Shown here one piece after another: positions 52,491-64,000 of a stretch of DNA of 64,000 nucleotides. Position numbers and translations under genes: made by a program. The notes under the pieces were generated by a model. It was given only the letters and a program-made list of their open reading frames with translations, was not told the DNA's origin and searched no databases. The number at the start of each line of letters is the position of its first letter. The first letter of the stretch is position 1. The DNA lies in contig JADLZK010007672.1 in NCBI GenBank assembly GCA_015847255.1, forward strand, positions 47,203-111,202, in the 5' to 3' direction. The stretch is from Hyparrhenia diplandra (Eukaryota; Streptophyta; Magnoliopsida; Poales; Poaceae).

Positions 52491-53110
52491 GCTGCTCATT
52501 CTTGATTTAATTTCTTGTTAGGATCTTTGTTAGCTGACAGAGTCACTGAAGATCGAGCTCTGAACTCCTTAATTAGCTTGCGAGGGCTGTGGTTACTTTG
52601 GTGAGGAGAAGCAGGAGAGCTAGGTTTGGCTATATAGTGGCCGGAAGTAAGTGAAAAAAAGGCGTTGAGCGGCGTGGCGATGCCGGCGTTGCACGGGTCT
52701 TGGACGTGGATATTGGAGAGGTTGGTGAGAACGAAGCTGAAGATGAAGCGAGTCGACTTCGTCAGCACCCGTCAGCACCCAAGGCTGTGGGAGTAGTACT
52801 AGTAGTCAAGCAGTCATGGTCTCACGGCATCTTAATTTTATTTGCATGAACGCAGTCATTCTCCAAGTCATCCGTAAGACAAGCATATATAGCATGTGCA
52901 AAGACTACACAATATATACATAAAATTTAGTGCTAATTTAAATGTCTTTGGGGATGTCAAGCTGCTGAATTGACCCATCGTCTGCAGTCATAGTCATGTA
53001 GTATGTAACAAACGCTTTTGTCTGACTAGATCACACATGCCATTTTCTGATGCTACAACTACAATATGCTGATTAAATTAGTACTGAATTTGCCAAAAAG
53101 TTTCAACAAT
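52490..53110 (-). promoter_or_regulatory. Orphan TDC promoter and start codon without coding region
   Basis: Colinear with the promoters and 5' leaders of TDC copies 2 and 3, including TATA-like TATATAG at 52631-52637, and reaching the ATG (52497-52499). After ATG and two Ser codons the sequence reads TAG and all similarity to TDC ends. The leader is shortened (ATG to TATA about 130 bp instead of 200). Upstream, homology with unit A continues without a break into 53190 and beyond, so this promoter, not copy 3's, is in the ancestral context. It marks a lost fourth TDC or a promoter duplicated during rearrangement. Confidence 0.8.
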
Positions 53111-54914
53111 ATCTAAAAATATGTACCTCCCTGCTCAAAAGAATGAAATATGTACCTCCCTGCTCAACAAGGTACTGAATTTACCTTTTTTTTTTTTCCC
53201 TCTCGCTCACATCTTCTAAAAAACTTTTTTTTTTTTTTTTTTTGACTCGGTACACTTTTTGTATGTAAAACTTTTTTTGTATGTTTGCTATATATCACCG
53301 AACTTTATACGAGGTAGCACTTTTGCTGTGTTTCGAACTTCACTTTACCCATCATCAAAAGGATCAGAAACAACAAATTTTGCTGGATGCTGCAGATGCT
53401 GACCACTTTATGCATGCATCAGCTAGTCCTCTAGCTAGCTACTAACGCTATCTGCACCGGTATGCTGTAGAATTTCATCTAGTACCACTATACCGGAAAA
53501 CTCGCTGCACCGGGATACTGGATGTGCTAAGGTACCTCCCGTTCGACCTCCCGTGCGGTATTCTTGACGTATGTCGAGGAGCAATGCTACGCTCCAACGT
53601 TGCGTAGGGCCCGCCCTTCCCGTCGCGTGCAGCCAAACCACCGCCCAAGAGAGAAGGCGCAAAGAAGGCGCCGCCCGCCCCCCCCGCCACGCGCTCGCGC
53701 ACGGGCGAGGCTGCTTCCAACTGGCGCGCCGTCGGGAAGGGTGTCGGGGATCTGCTTTCTGGGGACGGCGCAGGGGGCGAGAGGGAGATCTGCCACCGCC
53801 GACGAAAGAGCACGGGCCCGACGCCGCGAGCCGCGCTGCTGTCGTCGCAATAGGCGAGGCAGAGCTCGCGCCCCGGCATGGCGGAACCCACCTGCCCTAC
53901 GAGCTTTACCTAGCGCCTTTGTAGAGAACGACCAGAGAATGGGGAGAAGATAGGTGTGCCGCTATAGAGAACAAGTCTACCGGAAAAGATAGGTGCACCG
54001 CCTGCCGGACCACCTGGTCCATGCCTTCGCCACCCAGCGCGCCGAGCTCTGCGGTGGCAACGGCAAAGCCCACATCCCCCGCCGGTCGCCCGTGCTCAGC
54101 CCGCTTCAGAACGGTCTGCCCTAGGGCAACCTCCCGACCCCCTGGCGCCGACCACCGCCACAACTCGCCCTTCGCTGGTGCTGACCAGCTCGGGTACAAC
54201 GGTGCCGGCGGCGTTCCACACCAACGTCCACGACGTCTGGTCCCCCCGCGGGCGCTGGCACCCACCACAATCGACTTCTCGCTCAGCGGCGCTAAGGCAG
54301 CCAGCGTCGTGGAGGCCGTGCGCCCGTGCATGTACTACGCGTGTGGCTGGCAAACGGCTCCTCCCCGCCGCTTCCTCCATGGCACGCCGAGACGCCGCCG
54401 CCACCAAGGGCGGGGAGATGGCCTTCGTCATACGATGCCGAGGCCACAGTTGCGGGCGCCGCCACCGCCCAGCCCCTTCGGGCGTCGACCCGGCGTGAAT
54501 CGACCACAGTGCGGCTCCCTCGGCGACGGCAAGCGGCCGCGGCGCTCCTCACCGGCTTCGGGCGGCGGAGGCGGAGCGGGCGGCACGGCGGCGCCGGGCA
54601 GAGGGGCAGCGGGTGGCTCTATGCGCCGCTGCCGGGAGCGAGGAGCAAGGAGCGAGGGAGAGGCCGGAGGGAAGGAGAAAGAGTGGGGAAGGGAGGTAAA
54701 AAGAATGGAAAAAATCTGATGTGTATGTCCCACACGGGTATAGAGGAGCATATAGAGTAGAAGCGAAGTGCGGGAGAATTGAGTTTAGAGCGGAGAATCT
54801 TGATTACTAGGATGGAATATTCCTTTTAAAAAAAGCAAATAGAGGTGTAGACAGTATAATACAAGTAAAAAGTGGCGTGGGCAAGAATCTCAAGTCATAG
54901 AGCTGCATGTAGTA
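53111..54914. other. Duplicated upstream block with GC-rich segment, unit B
   Basis: Matches 22472-23654 and, past the LTR insertion point, 31632-32290. 53640-54690 is GC-rich with overlapping frames up to 232 codons on plus and 141 on minus. None is maintained in unit A, so no gene is called. Long T runs occur at 53189 and 53227. Confidence 0.4.
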
Positions 54915-55246
54915 TACTCCCTCCGTCCCACGCATATTGTCGTTGTAGGAATTGACGCGAAGACCAAGGCGCTAGGCCGGCAGACCTGCATATCTCTGCG
55001 TTCAGCCTCACTCAGTCTCCCTCTCTCTTCACTGTTCCTCTTTTTTTTATACAAGATTCGTTGCCCGCGCTCAATTTCATCCACGAGTAGTAGTACTAGC
55101 AGGAGCAGAGAGGCCGCGTCCTCTGTACCGGTGGGGACCGATGGGATAGGCTAGGCATGCAGTGTAGGAGCAGGTCTAAAAACGACACACTGGTTGGGAC
55201 ACCGATCGAATGCTAAAACGACATACTGCCTGGGACGGAGGGAGTA
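54915..55246. mobile_element. Stowaway MITE private to unit B
   Basis: 54917-55244 (328 bp) with TA on both sides. The left end CTCCCTCCGTCCCACGCATA is mirrored from the right by CTCCCTCCGTCCCAGGCAGT, with TTGTCGTT/ATGTCGTTTT following. The matching unit A site (about 32293) is empty, so insertion followed the duplication. Confidence 0.82.
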
Positions 55247-57170
55247 ATCCACATTATTAGTCGGGTGTTGGCAGCACATTTGACTGCATGCTGGACGCCC
55301 GGATAGTACCGTAACAGATCACGTAGGTAAAAACAACAACGGCCTCTTCGTGTGTTCGAGTTTTATCAGATTAATTCAACCGCTGACTGTGTACTCTCGA
55401 TCGATCAACAGCGAAATTTCTCACCGACAGAAAATCACTTTTTTACTAAAGCTAGCTACAACTGCAAGATCGGCTAGGTAGGTACACGCAGGTAGGTAGG
55501 TGCATGGCAACAAAAAAATTAAAGGTATGTATGTATCTATATGAATATGACCGGGGAAAATTACGTGCTCCCGTTCACAAGCGCAGATGCATGCGTCACC
55601 GATTATTTAATGCTAGCTTCTCGTAACTAAAATCAATTAAATAGACATATACATTGTAATAAAATGTGTGAATTTGTTTTGCTTAATTTTACTCCAAATT
55701 AAATATAGCACAAACAAATAAAACTTTGTATTTTATTTTATTTTTCACTTGGGGGTAGAATGGTCCTTTTACCCCTTACTTATAGAGCCAAAGAAGAGGC
55801 TGACTATCATTTGTACTGTTAGCGAGTATGTGCAATGTTATCTCATAATAACACAAATATTTTGCCTCCCAGATTTGACATGGTTTTTAACTGGCATAAT
55901 TTGTATGTGATATCTTTGATGCAAATCATGACCTAAGTTTGTGCTTTGTATGTTGTAATTGTTGAACCTTGGATGACTAATGGGCAAATGAGATAGGTCG
56001 TCTTAAGCAACTAGAAAAATAAAATTAGGGTACAATTATTAAGATCTCTCTAATTTTTGTTTGCCCGTAGCAACTGGCACAAACCTAGTAAAAAAAAAAA
56101 AATTGAAACCACGATTTGCGGCCTGCCTGTATGGACCCTTTCGTGTAATCATAGTGGGCTTACTGTATACTTATTGGGCTTATTTAGGCCGTTTAAAAAA
56201 CTTTGGGCCTATATAGTATTACGTGGGCTTTATATAGCTTTGTCACAGAAATGGGCTGGAAAAGGGCCGCTAAGGCCGAGAGCGGAAGGCCCGATTACTT
56301 TGCGTTTGTGGACCGAGTAAGGGAATAATATGGGGTGTAACTCAAAAAAAAAAAAAATGGCGTCTGAAGCAACGAAAACAAAACGTTTTCTCTTAATTAA
56401 CCACATTTGCTAAAATTCAGACGCTGTCAGGCGATGGGTTCATGTATGCACTGTTTGCCGCTTCTTGCCGTTGATAAGTTGACACAACAAGAGAAGCATG
56501 ATCAATGGCTAGCAATGTCGCCTGATTGTTTCAAATAAAACAGGCATCTCAAAAATAGCATTCCTCCTTAAATAAATGATGATGTTTATGAGCACCTTAA
56601 ATAAATGATGATGTTTATGAGCATGAGTAATAAAATTGCAGCAACATGAACAGATAAGATCAAGTAGAGCATTAATCAATGCTCCATAGTTTTTTTTAAA
56701 TAAAAAGATAGAAGTTTCGATATAAAATAAACCATTTTCACTAATGGTGGTGCCTTGATGATGTATTAGTAGAGAAATGACTTTTCGGTACACACATTAA
56801 GTCTAGGTTGTGTTAAAGTTAGGGACTAAAGGGGAGCATTATCCTCGGCACGAAGTAAGCGAAAACTCTTTAATCCCAGGTTAAGTAATATTAACCGGGG
56901 ACTAAAAAGTCATCGTTTAGTCATGGTTGATGTTGGCAACTTTTGGACTTTAGTCTCGTTGGTAACACCAACCCACTAAAAGAGTGACCTTTTAGTCTTG
57001 GTTGGTGTTATCAATGGGACTAAAAAGGTGTTCCACCTAGGATTAAAAAGCCCTCTACAGGTCAACTCAAAAGGAGTGCGCCCAGAATTGTGTCCAATGT
57101 TGTGTCAACTCAAAAGGTTTGAATCTCACCCACTATGAGAGAGGTTTCTAAAATTTTATTTGTTTCTTTG
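55247..57170. other. Distal unit B sequence, no recognised gene
   Basis: Colinear with 32297-34138. GGGACTAAA/GGTTGGTGTTA CACTA-like repeats lie at 56810-57030. A Helitron-like 3' end (CCCGTAGCAACTGGC... CCTAG) ends at 56088. Confidence 0.4.
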
Positions 57171-60100
57171 TTTCGAAAATGGGCTCTAGTCCCGGTTGTG
57201 TGACCTAACCGGGACTGCAACCCTTTCTCTACCATGATGGGAACTCTTTCATCAGCATAAACAAAATTAGCAGGAGTTAGTAATGTTAAAGTTGCTGGAA
57301 AGGCTGTACAAGTCAAATTACGAGAATGGCCATGCAATGCGTGCATGCACACTGGACAGCAGGATCCGAGGTGGTCAATGTCCTATTGTGCAAGCCTAAC
57401 TTTTGGTGTTTTTTTCTTGAGCCAGCCAAACAGCCAGCGTGCATACAAAGACATGTGTGGACACAGTAGTGGTACGCATTGTCCATTGACCCGGCGCAGA
57501 CTCCAGTAGCCATCCCGTCACATCGCTGAATCTCTCTCCTTTTTTTTTTTTTTTTTTTTTTTTGATAAACTCTGCAGCCATTAGCAGTTGGCGTCTCGTC
57601 GTCCGTGCCAGTTGCACTGCATGCGGTCCCTGGCGGGCTCAGATATAGCCTGGACCATGCATGCTCGTCCTAGACCGGGCCTGCAACTTATCCGTGGGCT
57701 CCGGGCGGCCCACCGGCTCCGCTCGAGCCAAAACACCGAGACCTGACCAGTCAGTCTGCCTACAGTAATATAATATCCTTCCTGGGTTCCAATTTAGAAG
57801 TCTACCTTTTTATATGTATTTTTTATACTATGTATAATTAGATGTATAGTAAAAACAATTTATTTAGAAAACTCGAAAATAAACTATAATTTAAAACCAA
57901 GGAGTACTTCATACAGTACTAGCTCCTATAATCACTCCCTTGTCAAAATTTGCTCAAAAACAACCACTCCCTTGTCAGAAAAATAAAAAGTAACGTTTTC
58001 TTGACAAGTTAAACAATTATTGAAATAGTTAAAACTACTAATATTCATAATATGTACTAAACTTTACTATAACACTAATGTTTGTAACATACAATATTCG
58101 AATAAATTATTTTAGCAACCACATGACGTTGCTGTCGTCCAGCCGTGTAGGTGAGGTCAGGACCAGTGCAGTGCAGCTCCGACGTGCGGAAGCTGCCGCT
58201 ACTGCAGCCCAACAGACGAGACGACTGCACAGCCTCCGCGTCCATTGACTTGCCAGGCATATGTAGAACCGCGTAGTACAAAATTGATAGTAAGATCACA
58301 CTTGTTTATAACTATGTATATAGTAGTAATTTCTCTGCCAATTGTCTCTTTCATATCTACACTTGAGCACTTCACATGTCCTTGTTTAATTTCAAACTTT
58401 TGAAACAAACAGGGGAGGATAAGCACGAGTGCAATGAAGACATGGCCCACATGTCCATAGATTATGATTATTGCTCACTAATGCGCAGTATCATTTCTAT
58501 ATCCAATCGAGCTTCAGTCAAAAAGAAAAAGAAAAATAATAATAGCACCACATCCACCCACCCAGAGCAAAGGTAACCCTGGACCCAAAAAAAAGAAAAA
58601 AGATTGCAAGTTCCATGGAGATGGAGTCAACTCACACCCCTAGAGAAGTCCGTGACAAAGGTGAAGCCAAAACCGCGTCCTCGATCACGTCTCAATCCAT
58701 CCATGCTACGGCGCCAGTTGTACATAAAGTTTTTTATATTGATTTTTATAAGTTTTTTTTTTTTTTTTTTGGACCTAACTAGAGTGGGGCCAGGTATTAG
58801 GGATTACGTCTAGCCTTCTCTACAAGGTAGATCATATCGCCCTGAAAGTGGATTAGTGGAACTAGGCCTGCCTGCACATTTTCATACAAAGAGCATCATA
58901 TCATATCTACATTCCTTTCTCTTTTTAGCACCCCAACCTTCTAAAAAAAATACAATTCTTACTTTTTAATAAGTTGAATAATTTTAAAATTGATCCGATA
59001 TATTAAAAAAGATAATAAAATATATGACAAATCGATCCATTCGCCTGGAAATATATGCACATATCAATTGGTCAATGCTGCATCCGGAAGTGGAGGGATG
59101 CATATAGAATAATAAAGAGTAAGGCTATGGTTCCCGGTGCAAATGTACAAGGAAGAAAAAACAAAAAAAATCGTTTGATGTGATTTCAAAGTAGTTTGGA
59201 AGTTTTTATGCCAAGTTGTCTTCTATATGTTTGAAGTGAGATTATGAAAATGGTAGGAGTAATCCAATAAATGTGATCCCCAAATTTTTTTAGCCAATTC
59301 AAAAAAACTTATTGACTTAGCAATTGCTTTTTTTAGGAACTATTTCGTATATATTTTATATGATATAAATATCGATACTGTTCTGTATAAATTTTATTAA
59401 TCTTAAGAAAAATTAACATTGTAGAATTATATTTTTTATACGAGAGTGGATGAGTACAACACAAGAGGTGGACGTTCGGTTCAACTTCAAGAACTCTTTC
59501 TTTTTTGACCAAAAAAAACATTGAGGTCTTGATGGAGGATGGACCCCTTTGCCATCGAAGCTGCAGCTCGATTTCTGCAGAGAGACGAAGAGAGACTAAT
59601 CTACGTATGGATACTACAGAATAACAGATGCCTAGTTCCACTTCCCTCTACTTTCTAGTATTCTCTTAGCTCTATTGTCTAGGCAAAACATTCGTTGGTC
59701 TACATCCACCAACAAGCACCTACGTACTGATTTTTTTGTCCTTAGTTTCAATAAATTGATCACAGCTTACACCCTCAGCTTTGTATGGAAGCAAGCACAA
59801 TCATTTGGTGTATTTGGTTAAGACGAAATGCTAGATATTATAATACATAATTAAATGGATGAACTAAAAAAGTCAAATCGACTTATAATTTGAAACGGAT
59901 GGAGTACTATACTAGTTGTTTTTACTCATTAGACACGTTTCCGACCAACATTAAGTGGACAAGTCGTATCTCAACGCCCTCTCTGCATTTACTGCGCCTC
60001 TCCCTCCACCCTCTCCTGTCTCCCTCTTTCACATTGACCGCATCTGTTTCCCCTTCCTACGTCTTTCTCCCCACCCCGGCTGCACCCAACTACCCAATCC

Positions 60101-60625
60101 ATGCATCTCTCTCTCTCTCTCCCCCCGGTGGGCGCGATGTTGTGTTTCCACGCCCGGCAACCCGGGCTAAGGTGGGATCTAGGCCGGGCGCTAAAAGAAC
60201 GCGAGGGCGATGGGATCGAACCTTGTAGCGGTAAAGATGGATTTCATCGGATGTTGAATTCGTCGATATACAATGGTAGAAACCGAAGAGATGACGAAGA
60301 GGACCAAACATGGTCATGTCTCTTGTTTTCTAAAATGTACTAAATTTGCTAAAAAATTTTTTTTTCAGGGTTAGATGGAGTACTACTTGCTGCTAACAAT
60401 CATCATTACTAAGCAAACACGGGGACACAAATACATATGAATACAACGCAAAAACTATATTGGTGTAGTGGGGCCCACCATTCATCCACTCAAAGCCTAG
60501 CCCAGCATATAAGACAGCCCGACGACCCAATTCACTCTCTCCATCGTTGCAATTAGATCCTAGGGATGGTCCCTTAGTTGTTGATAATTAGACCTTGGTT
60601 TACTTTTGTCATAAAAACCTTTTTT
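57171..60625. other. Intergenic, no recognised gene
   Basis: AT-rich, with poly(T) runs at 57538-57563 and 58749-58770. A decayed Stowaway-like pair spans about 57777-57906 and a lone Stowaway-like end lies at about 59890-59908. No coding gene or RNA gene supported. Confidence 0.5.
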
Positions 60626-62301
60626 TACCTAGAGATGTTTTTTTTTGACAAAAACATAAATATATATATTAGCGACCATATTACATAACGAACCTTCAAA
60701 GAAGGTGCATTACAAGAAGGTCCATGGACTCGAGCAATAGGGGATCCACCTAGAAACGGTAGGTGAAAACGGCTTACCTTGCGGCGACGCCAATACGCGT
60801 GAACAAGCAGGGGGAGAGAAACGATGCGATCTCGATTTAGAAGCGGGGCGGCCGAAGTTGGTGAAGAAGTCACACCGGCGGCAACCGACGGATTTGAGGG
60901 GCTTCGTCGGCCGGGCGATGTATGGATCTCGATGATAGATTCCCCGTGGAGGCGGTTTTCCGCCAGCCCAGATGGAAAGTTGGCCGGGCTTAAAACCGAC
61001 CATGTAAAGGTTGCTTGGGTTTTCGTGGAGTGGATGAGCGGTGAGCGGGGTGAGCAATGGAGGCGTGCCTGCGGCTCAAGAATAGGCGCCAACCACCGGA
61101 CACCTTCTACGTACCCGCACCCTCCCGCATGCGAGATACGGGAGCGATGCTGGGACAGCCAGAACCCACCGCACTCTCTCCGTGATGTGGGTACCCCGCG
61201 ATGCATGACAACTTAATGGACTCCGTGCCTTGGCATGAGCCGCGACGCCGCCCCACGGGTCCCGTGAGTTGGAGGTGGGGGCCCAAAGATGGTGGAGTCA
61301 CCGAAAATCTTTGGCTTCCCCGGGGAAGCCGGCAGAGAACGATTTCTCCACGGCACGGCCGCCACCGTGATGCGGGCCCGGTCACCCGGACATGGGCTCG
61401 CAGTGCACGGGGTCGGCGGCGAGGTGCGGTTCACCTCCTTCTTGGCGACGGCACGGTATGGCCACCGGACTTGAGGCGCGGCGCTCGGGCGAATGGCGTA
61501 GATTTGGGGTGGCTTCCCGCCGCCCGTTGACGCGAGAACCGCATGTCGATGTTGAGCCGGGATCTCCCCCACCCGGCCAGGATGGCCACGAAGGCCACCG
61601 GGTGCGATCCACTCGATGGAGATTTTTGTTCGCCTTGAGCAGCCCGCGACGGCATGGGATTCCGCATGGGCCCAAGGAGGCGGCCCGACGCCCGGCACAC
61701 TCACGGCGGCGTTGCTTTCCTCCGCCGCCCGAGCGGTTCGGTGCACCCAATTCCAGGCGAGAACGCAACGCCCGACCTTCTCCCTCGCCTCGGGCTAGGG
61801 TCACGCGTGGCCGCGTCGTCGGCGCATACGCACTGCCGCCGCCACGTAGGCGGTGTGTTGAGGTCGTTGCAAAGAGCAGGCGGCCGCCCGTCGAGGTCGA
61901 GGTGGCTTCCTGACATCTCCCTCGCCGGCCGGGGGTCGCCGGGGCGAGGACGCCATCAGAACCCATGCGCCGCCGCATGGCGTGCCTCGATGTCGATTTG
62001 CCGCCCCCCACCGCCCCAAGCAGAACAAGGATGATGAAGAGGAAGAACTTCATTTCTATTATTTGGCTAGGATATTACAAGTAGGGAAGGAGAGGGGCTA
62101 TGGAGAAGGAAAGGGAGAGGAAGGATGCCGTCGTCGCTCGGGGCCAATCGTAGGTAGAGGAGAGAAGGGAGGGGCGGCAAGGGATGGATGGGGAGAGGAG
62201 TTTGGGGAAGGAGAAGGGTTAGGACGGCATTACGCCACAAAGGCATTGCGCCACAAAGAGTCCACTAAGTTAGGAAATTGATCACCATACCTAGAGATGT
62301 T
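60626..62301 (-). mobile_element. 1.65-kb retroposed element with 14-bp target duplication
   Basis: The insert (about 60640-62287) is flanked by tacctagagatgtt at 60626-60639 and 62288-62301. The left edge is a T run, so the poly(A) tail is on the minus strand. The tail is preceded by ATATGGTCGCTAATATATAT-like sequence, the style of a plant LINE 3' end. The minus-strand body is GC-rich with a C-rich leader at its 5' end. No endonuclease or RT domain is seen. It was mobilised by LINE machinery: an internally deleted LINE, or a processed transcript. Confidence 0.7.
61382..62053 (-). other. Open frame in the retroposed element (223 codons), unidentified
   Basis: Begins MKFFLFIILVLLGAVGGG, a hydrophobic start that would score as a signal peptide, about 235 bp inside the 5' end of the insert. 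The rest is Arg/Gly/Pro/Ser-rich without a recognisable domain. Other frames overlap it on both strands, as expected for high-GC sequence. It might be an ORF1-type remnant or the coding part of a retroposed host transcript; coding status is unproven. Confidence 0.25.
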
Positions 62302-62690
62302 GAACTGTAATAAATTAGTTTATAAGTTTGTTTCTCTGGTCCATACCACAAAATGGTTGTCTTTATATGGCGTGCACCTTATTTTTGCTAGTGTGGTCCA
62401 CGGTAACTAAACCCCTAGAGTTTTCCAAGCTAGACCTAATCCTACTAACTATTGTATGTAGTATATATGCTACTTGCTTCCATGGGAGTGGGGATGAGGG
62501 GCAGGGATCTTCTTTTTGCAAGGATGTTCTATGGATAGGTCCAACACTACACCACCCTAATGCCTTGTACGAGGTAGGAAATATTGCTATGTCCATAGTC
62601 TATACTGTTTTTATAAGAAAATTGCTGCTTGGGTACTTTGAGTATGGAAACTACAAATTTTCTTAGATGAAGCTTGCATGGAAAAAAAAA
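62302..62690. other. Intergenic, no recognised gene
   Basis: Short AT-rich stretch after the retroposed element. Nothing supported. Confidence 0.5.
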
Positions 62691-62697
62691 AACTCTA

Positions 62698-64000
62698 GTT
62701 ATAGGTCCATAAAAGGTAGCCAAACCACAACAGAGGCCAAACAAAAACCGCTACTACTGTAGGTGGCGTTTGGATAGAGGTTGGAATAGGGATAGATTTA
62801 AAGATAGGGGAAATATAGTTGGGTAGAAAGAGGGGGGTCTGGGATAGGGATGTGTGATTTATATCCATACCCATGTTTGTGATGATTTTTATATCTATAC
62901 CTATGTTTCGTTTCCAAGGTTGGGTCAACGAGACGCGTGGGGCATAACATAAAACCCGACAACTCCTTGCTCTAGTCCAAATCTTCTTGTCGTCTCCTTC
63001 ATTCTTCTCCTTCAATCCCAACCATCTGTTAAGCCCTAGCAAATAAAGATGGCAAATGATCGGGTTCGGGGCGGGTACCCAAGGGTTTCGTTTTTTATCC
63101 ATGCCTATGTTTGGGTTGTCAATGGTTTGGAGTCAACGAGATGTTGTGGGGCACAACATAAAACCGACATCGCCCATACCTGGGTCAAATCTTCTCTGCG
63201 TCTCCTCCATTCTTCTCCTCCCATCCCAACCATCGACCCACCTCCTGTCCGCCCAGTTGCACCGCGATGCATTGTGGGGCTAGGGCCGAAGTCAACGACC
63301 ATAGAAGGTAAACCAAACCACAAAGAAGGGCCAAAGTGGAAGCACGCAACCACCACACCACCCAACCGAACCATTACTGCTTACTTGCTGCTAAGATCAA
63401 GTTTAATGAATTGGCTTATATATCAAAGTAAATGCAAATGTGAGGGAGAGAAGAGTGGTGAGAGAGAAAAAGTTTGTTCAAGTGCAAAAGAATGTTTCCA
63501 GCATGAAAAGCATATGCATTTGTAGGTTCATACGCTATGAATGCCATAAGGATGAAGAAACAAGATGATTTTTCTTTTTAGCCAAAATAAAAAGACCAGA
63601 ACATCTAATCTAACTTGGTAAATAACCAAAACGGTTGGCTTTATTATTAGCTCTGCTCCAATAATCATCAAGTTCGGTTTTGAATTCGGTTTCAATTTTG
63701 GTGCACCGGAGACTTCATCTCGACCAACCCGACTCATTGCCATACTTACTAGCACACACCGTGTGAAGGTTGGGAAGCGGCCGAGTCTCTTGAAGCCGCC
63801 ATAGAAGGTAACCAAACCACAACAATGCCCGGTGTGGAAGCACCCAACCACCACGCCACCCAATGAAAGCTTGACTACTACTTTAGGTATGATTTGGATA
63901 GGGGGTTGGGATAGGGATAGAGTAGGATATGGGAAGTATAGTTGGGTAAGATAGAGGGGGTTTGGGATAGGGATGATGTTTTTTTATCCATGTTTGGGTT
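62698..64000. repeat. Degenerate dispersed repeats
   Basis: The motif CATARAAGGTAACCAAACCACAA recurs at about 62708, 63300 and 63803. GTTTGGATAG...GGGATAGGGATAG recurs at about 62768 and 63892. A block ending TCTCCTCCATTCTTCTCCTYC AATCCCAACCATC-like sequence occurs at about 62890-63030 and 63098-63235. They look like overlapping copies of one family continuing past the window end. Family not assigned. Confidence 0.5.

Overview
The window looks like nuclear DNA from a grass, most likely Oryza (rice or a close wild relative). It is AT-rich with GC-rich exons and is dominated by grass transposons: Stowaway, Tourist/PIF and Mutator-type MITEs, a tRNA-derived SINE, LINE fragments, a Helitron, CACTA ends and LTR-retrotransposon pieces. 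The gene content is three aromatic L-amino-acid (tryptophan) decarboxylase genes, all on the minus strand. Their N-termini resemble, from memory, the rice TDC family. Species and chromosome are inference.

Layout. 1-1.5 kb: LTR/gag debris with a CACTA end. 2.97-4.51 kb: an intact TDC of 513 codons with a TATA box. 5-12 kb: MITEs, a decayed LINE reverse transcriptase, a long fold-back element and a Helitron carrying a broken amidophosphoribosyltransferase (purine synthesis) fragment. 12.16-34.14 kb (unit A) and 34.46-57.17 kb (unit B): a large direct tandem duplication, each unit carrying one frameshifted TDC copy (19.4-21.0 and 49.0-50.6 kb). Each unit has private insertions. Unit A has a PIF-like element at 21.7 kb and about 8 kb of LTR-retrotransposon sequence at 23.65-31.63 kb, which itself contains a Pack-MULE-like element. 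Unit B has two elements placed end to end in a (TA)n microsatellite (35.9-43.1 kb), a private Stowaway at 54.9 kb, and a second TDC promoter plus ATG with no coding region behind it (52.5-53.1 kb). 57-64 kb: mostly unrecognised sequence, a 1.65-kb retroposed element with a 14-bp target duplication, and degenerate repeats.

Function. TDC converts tryptophan to tryptamine in the cytosol, the entry step to serotonin and defence tryptamine derivatives in rice. The intact copy keeps the PLP lysine, the decarboxylase-type tyrosine and a glycine associated with indole substrates. The two other copies differ from an open frame only by single-base indels in short C/G runs, different in each copy. They may therefore be young pseudogenes or assembly errors over real genes. 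No new enzymatic or defence system was found. The interest lies in how a small metabolic cluster was duplicated, partly homogenised, stripped of one coding region and invaded by gene-capturing transposons.
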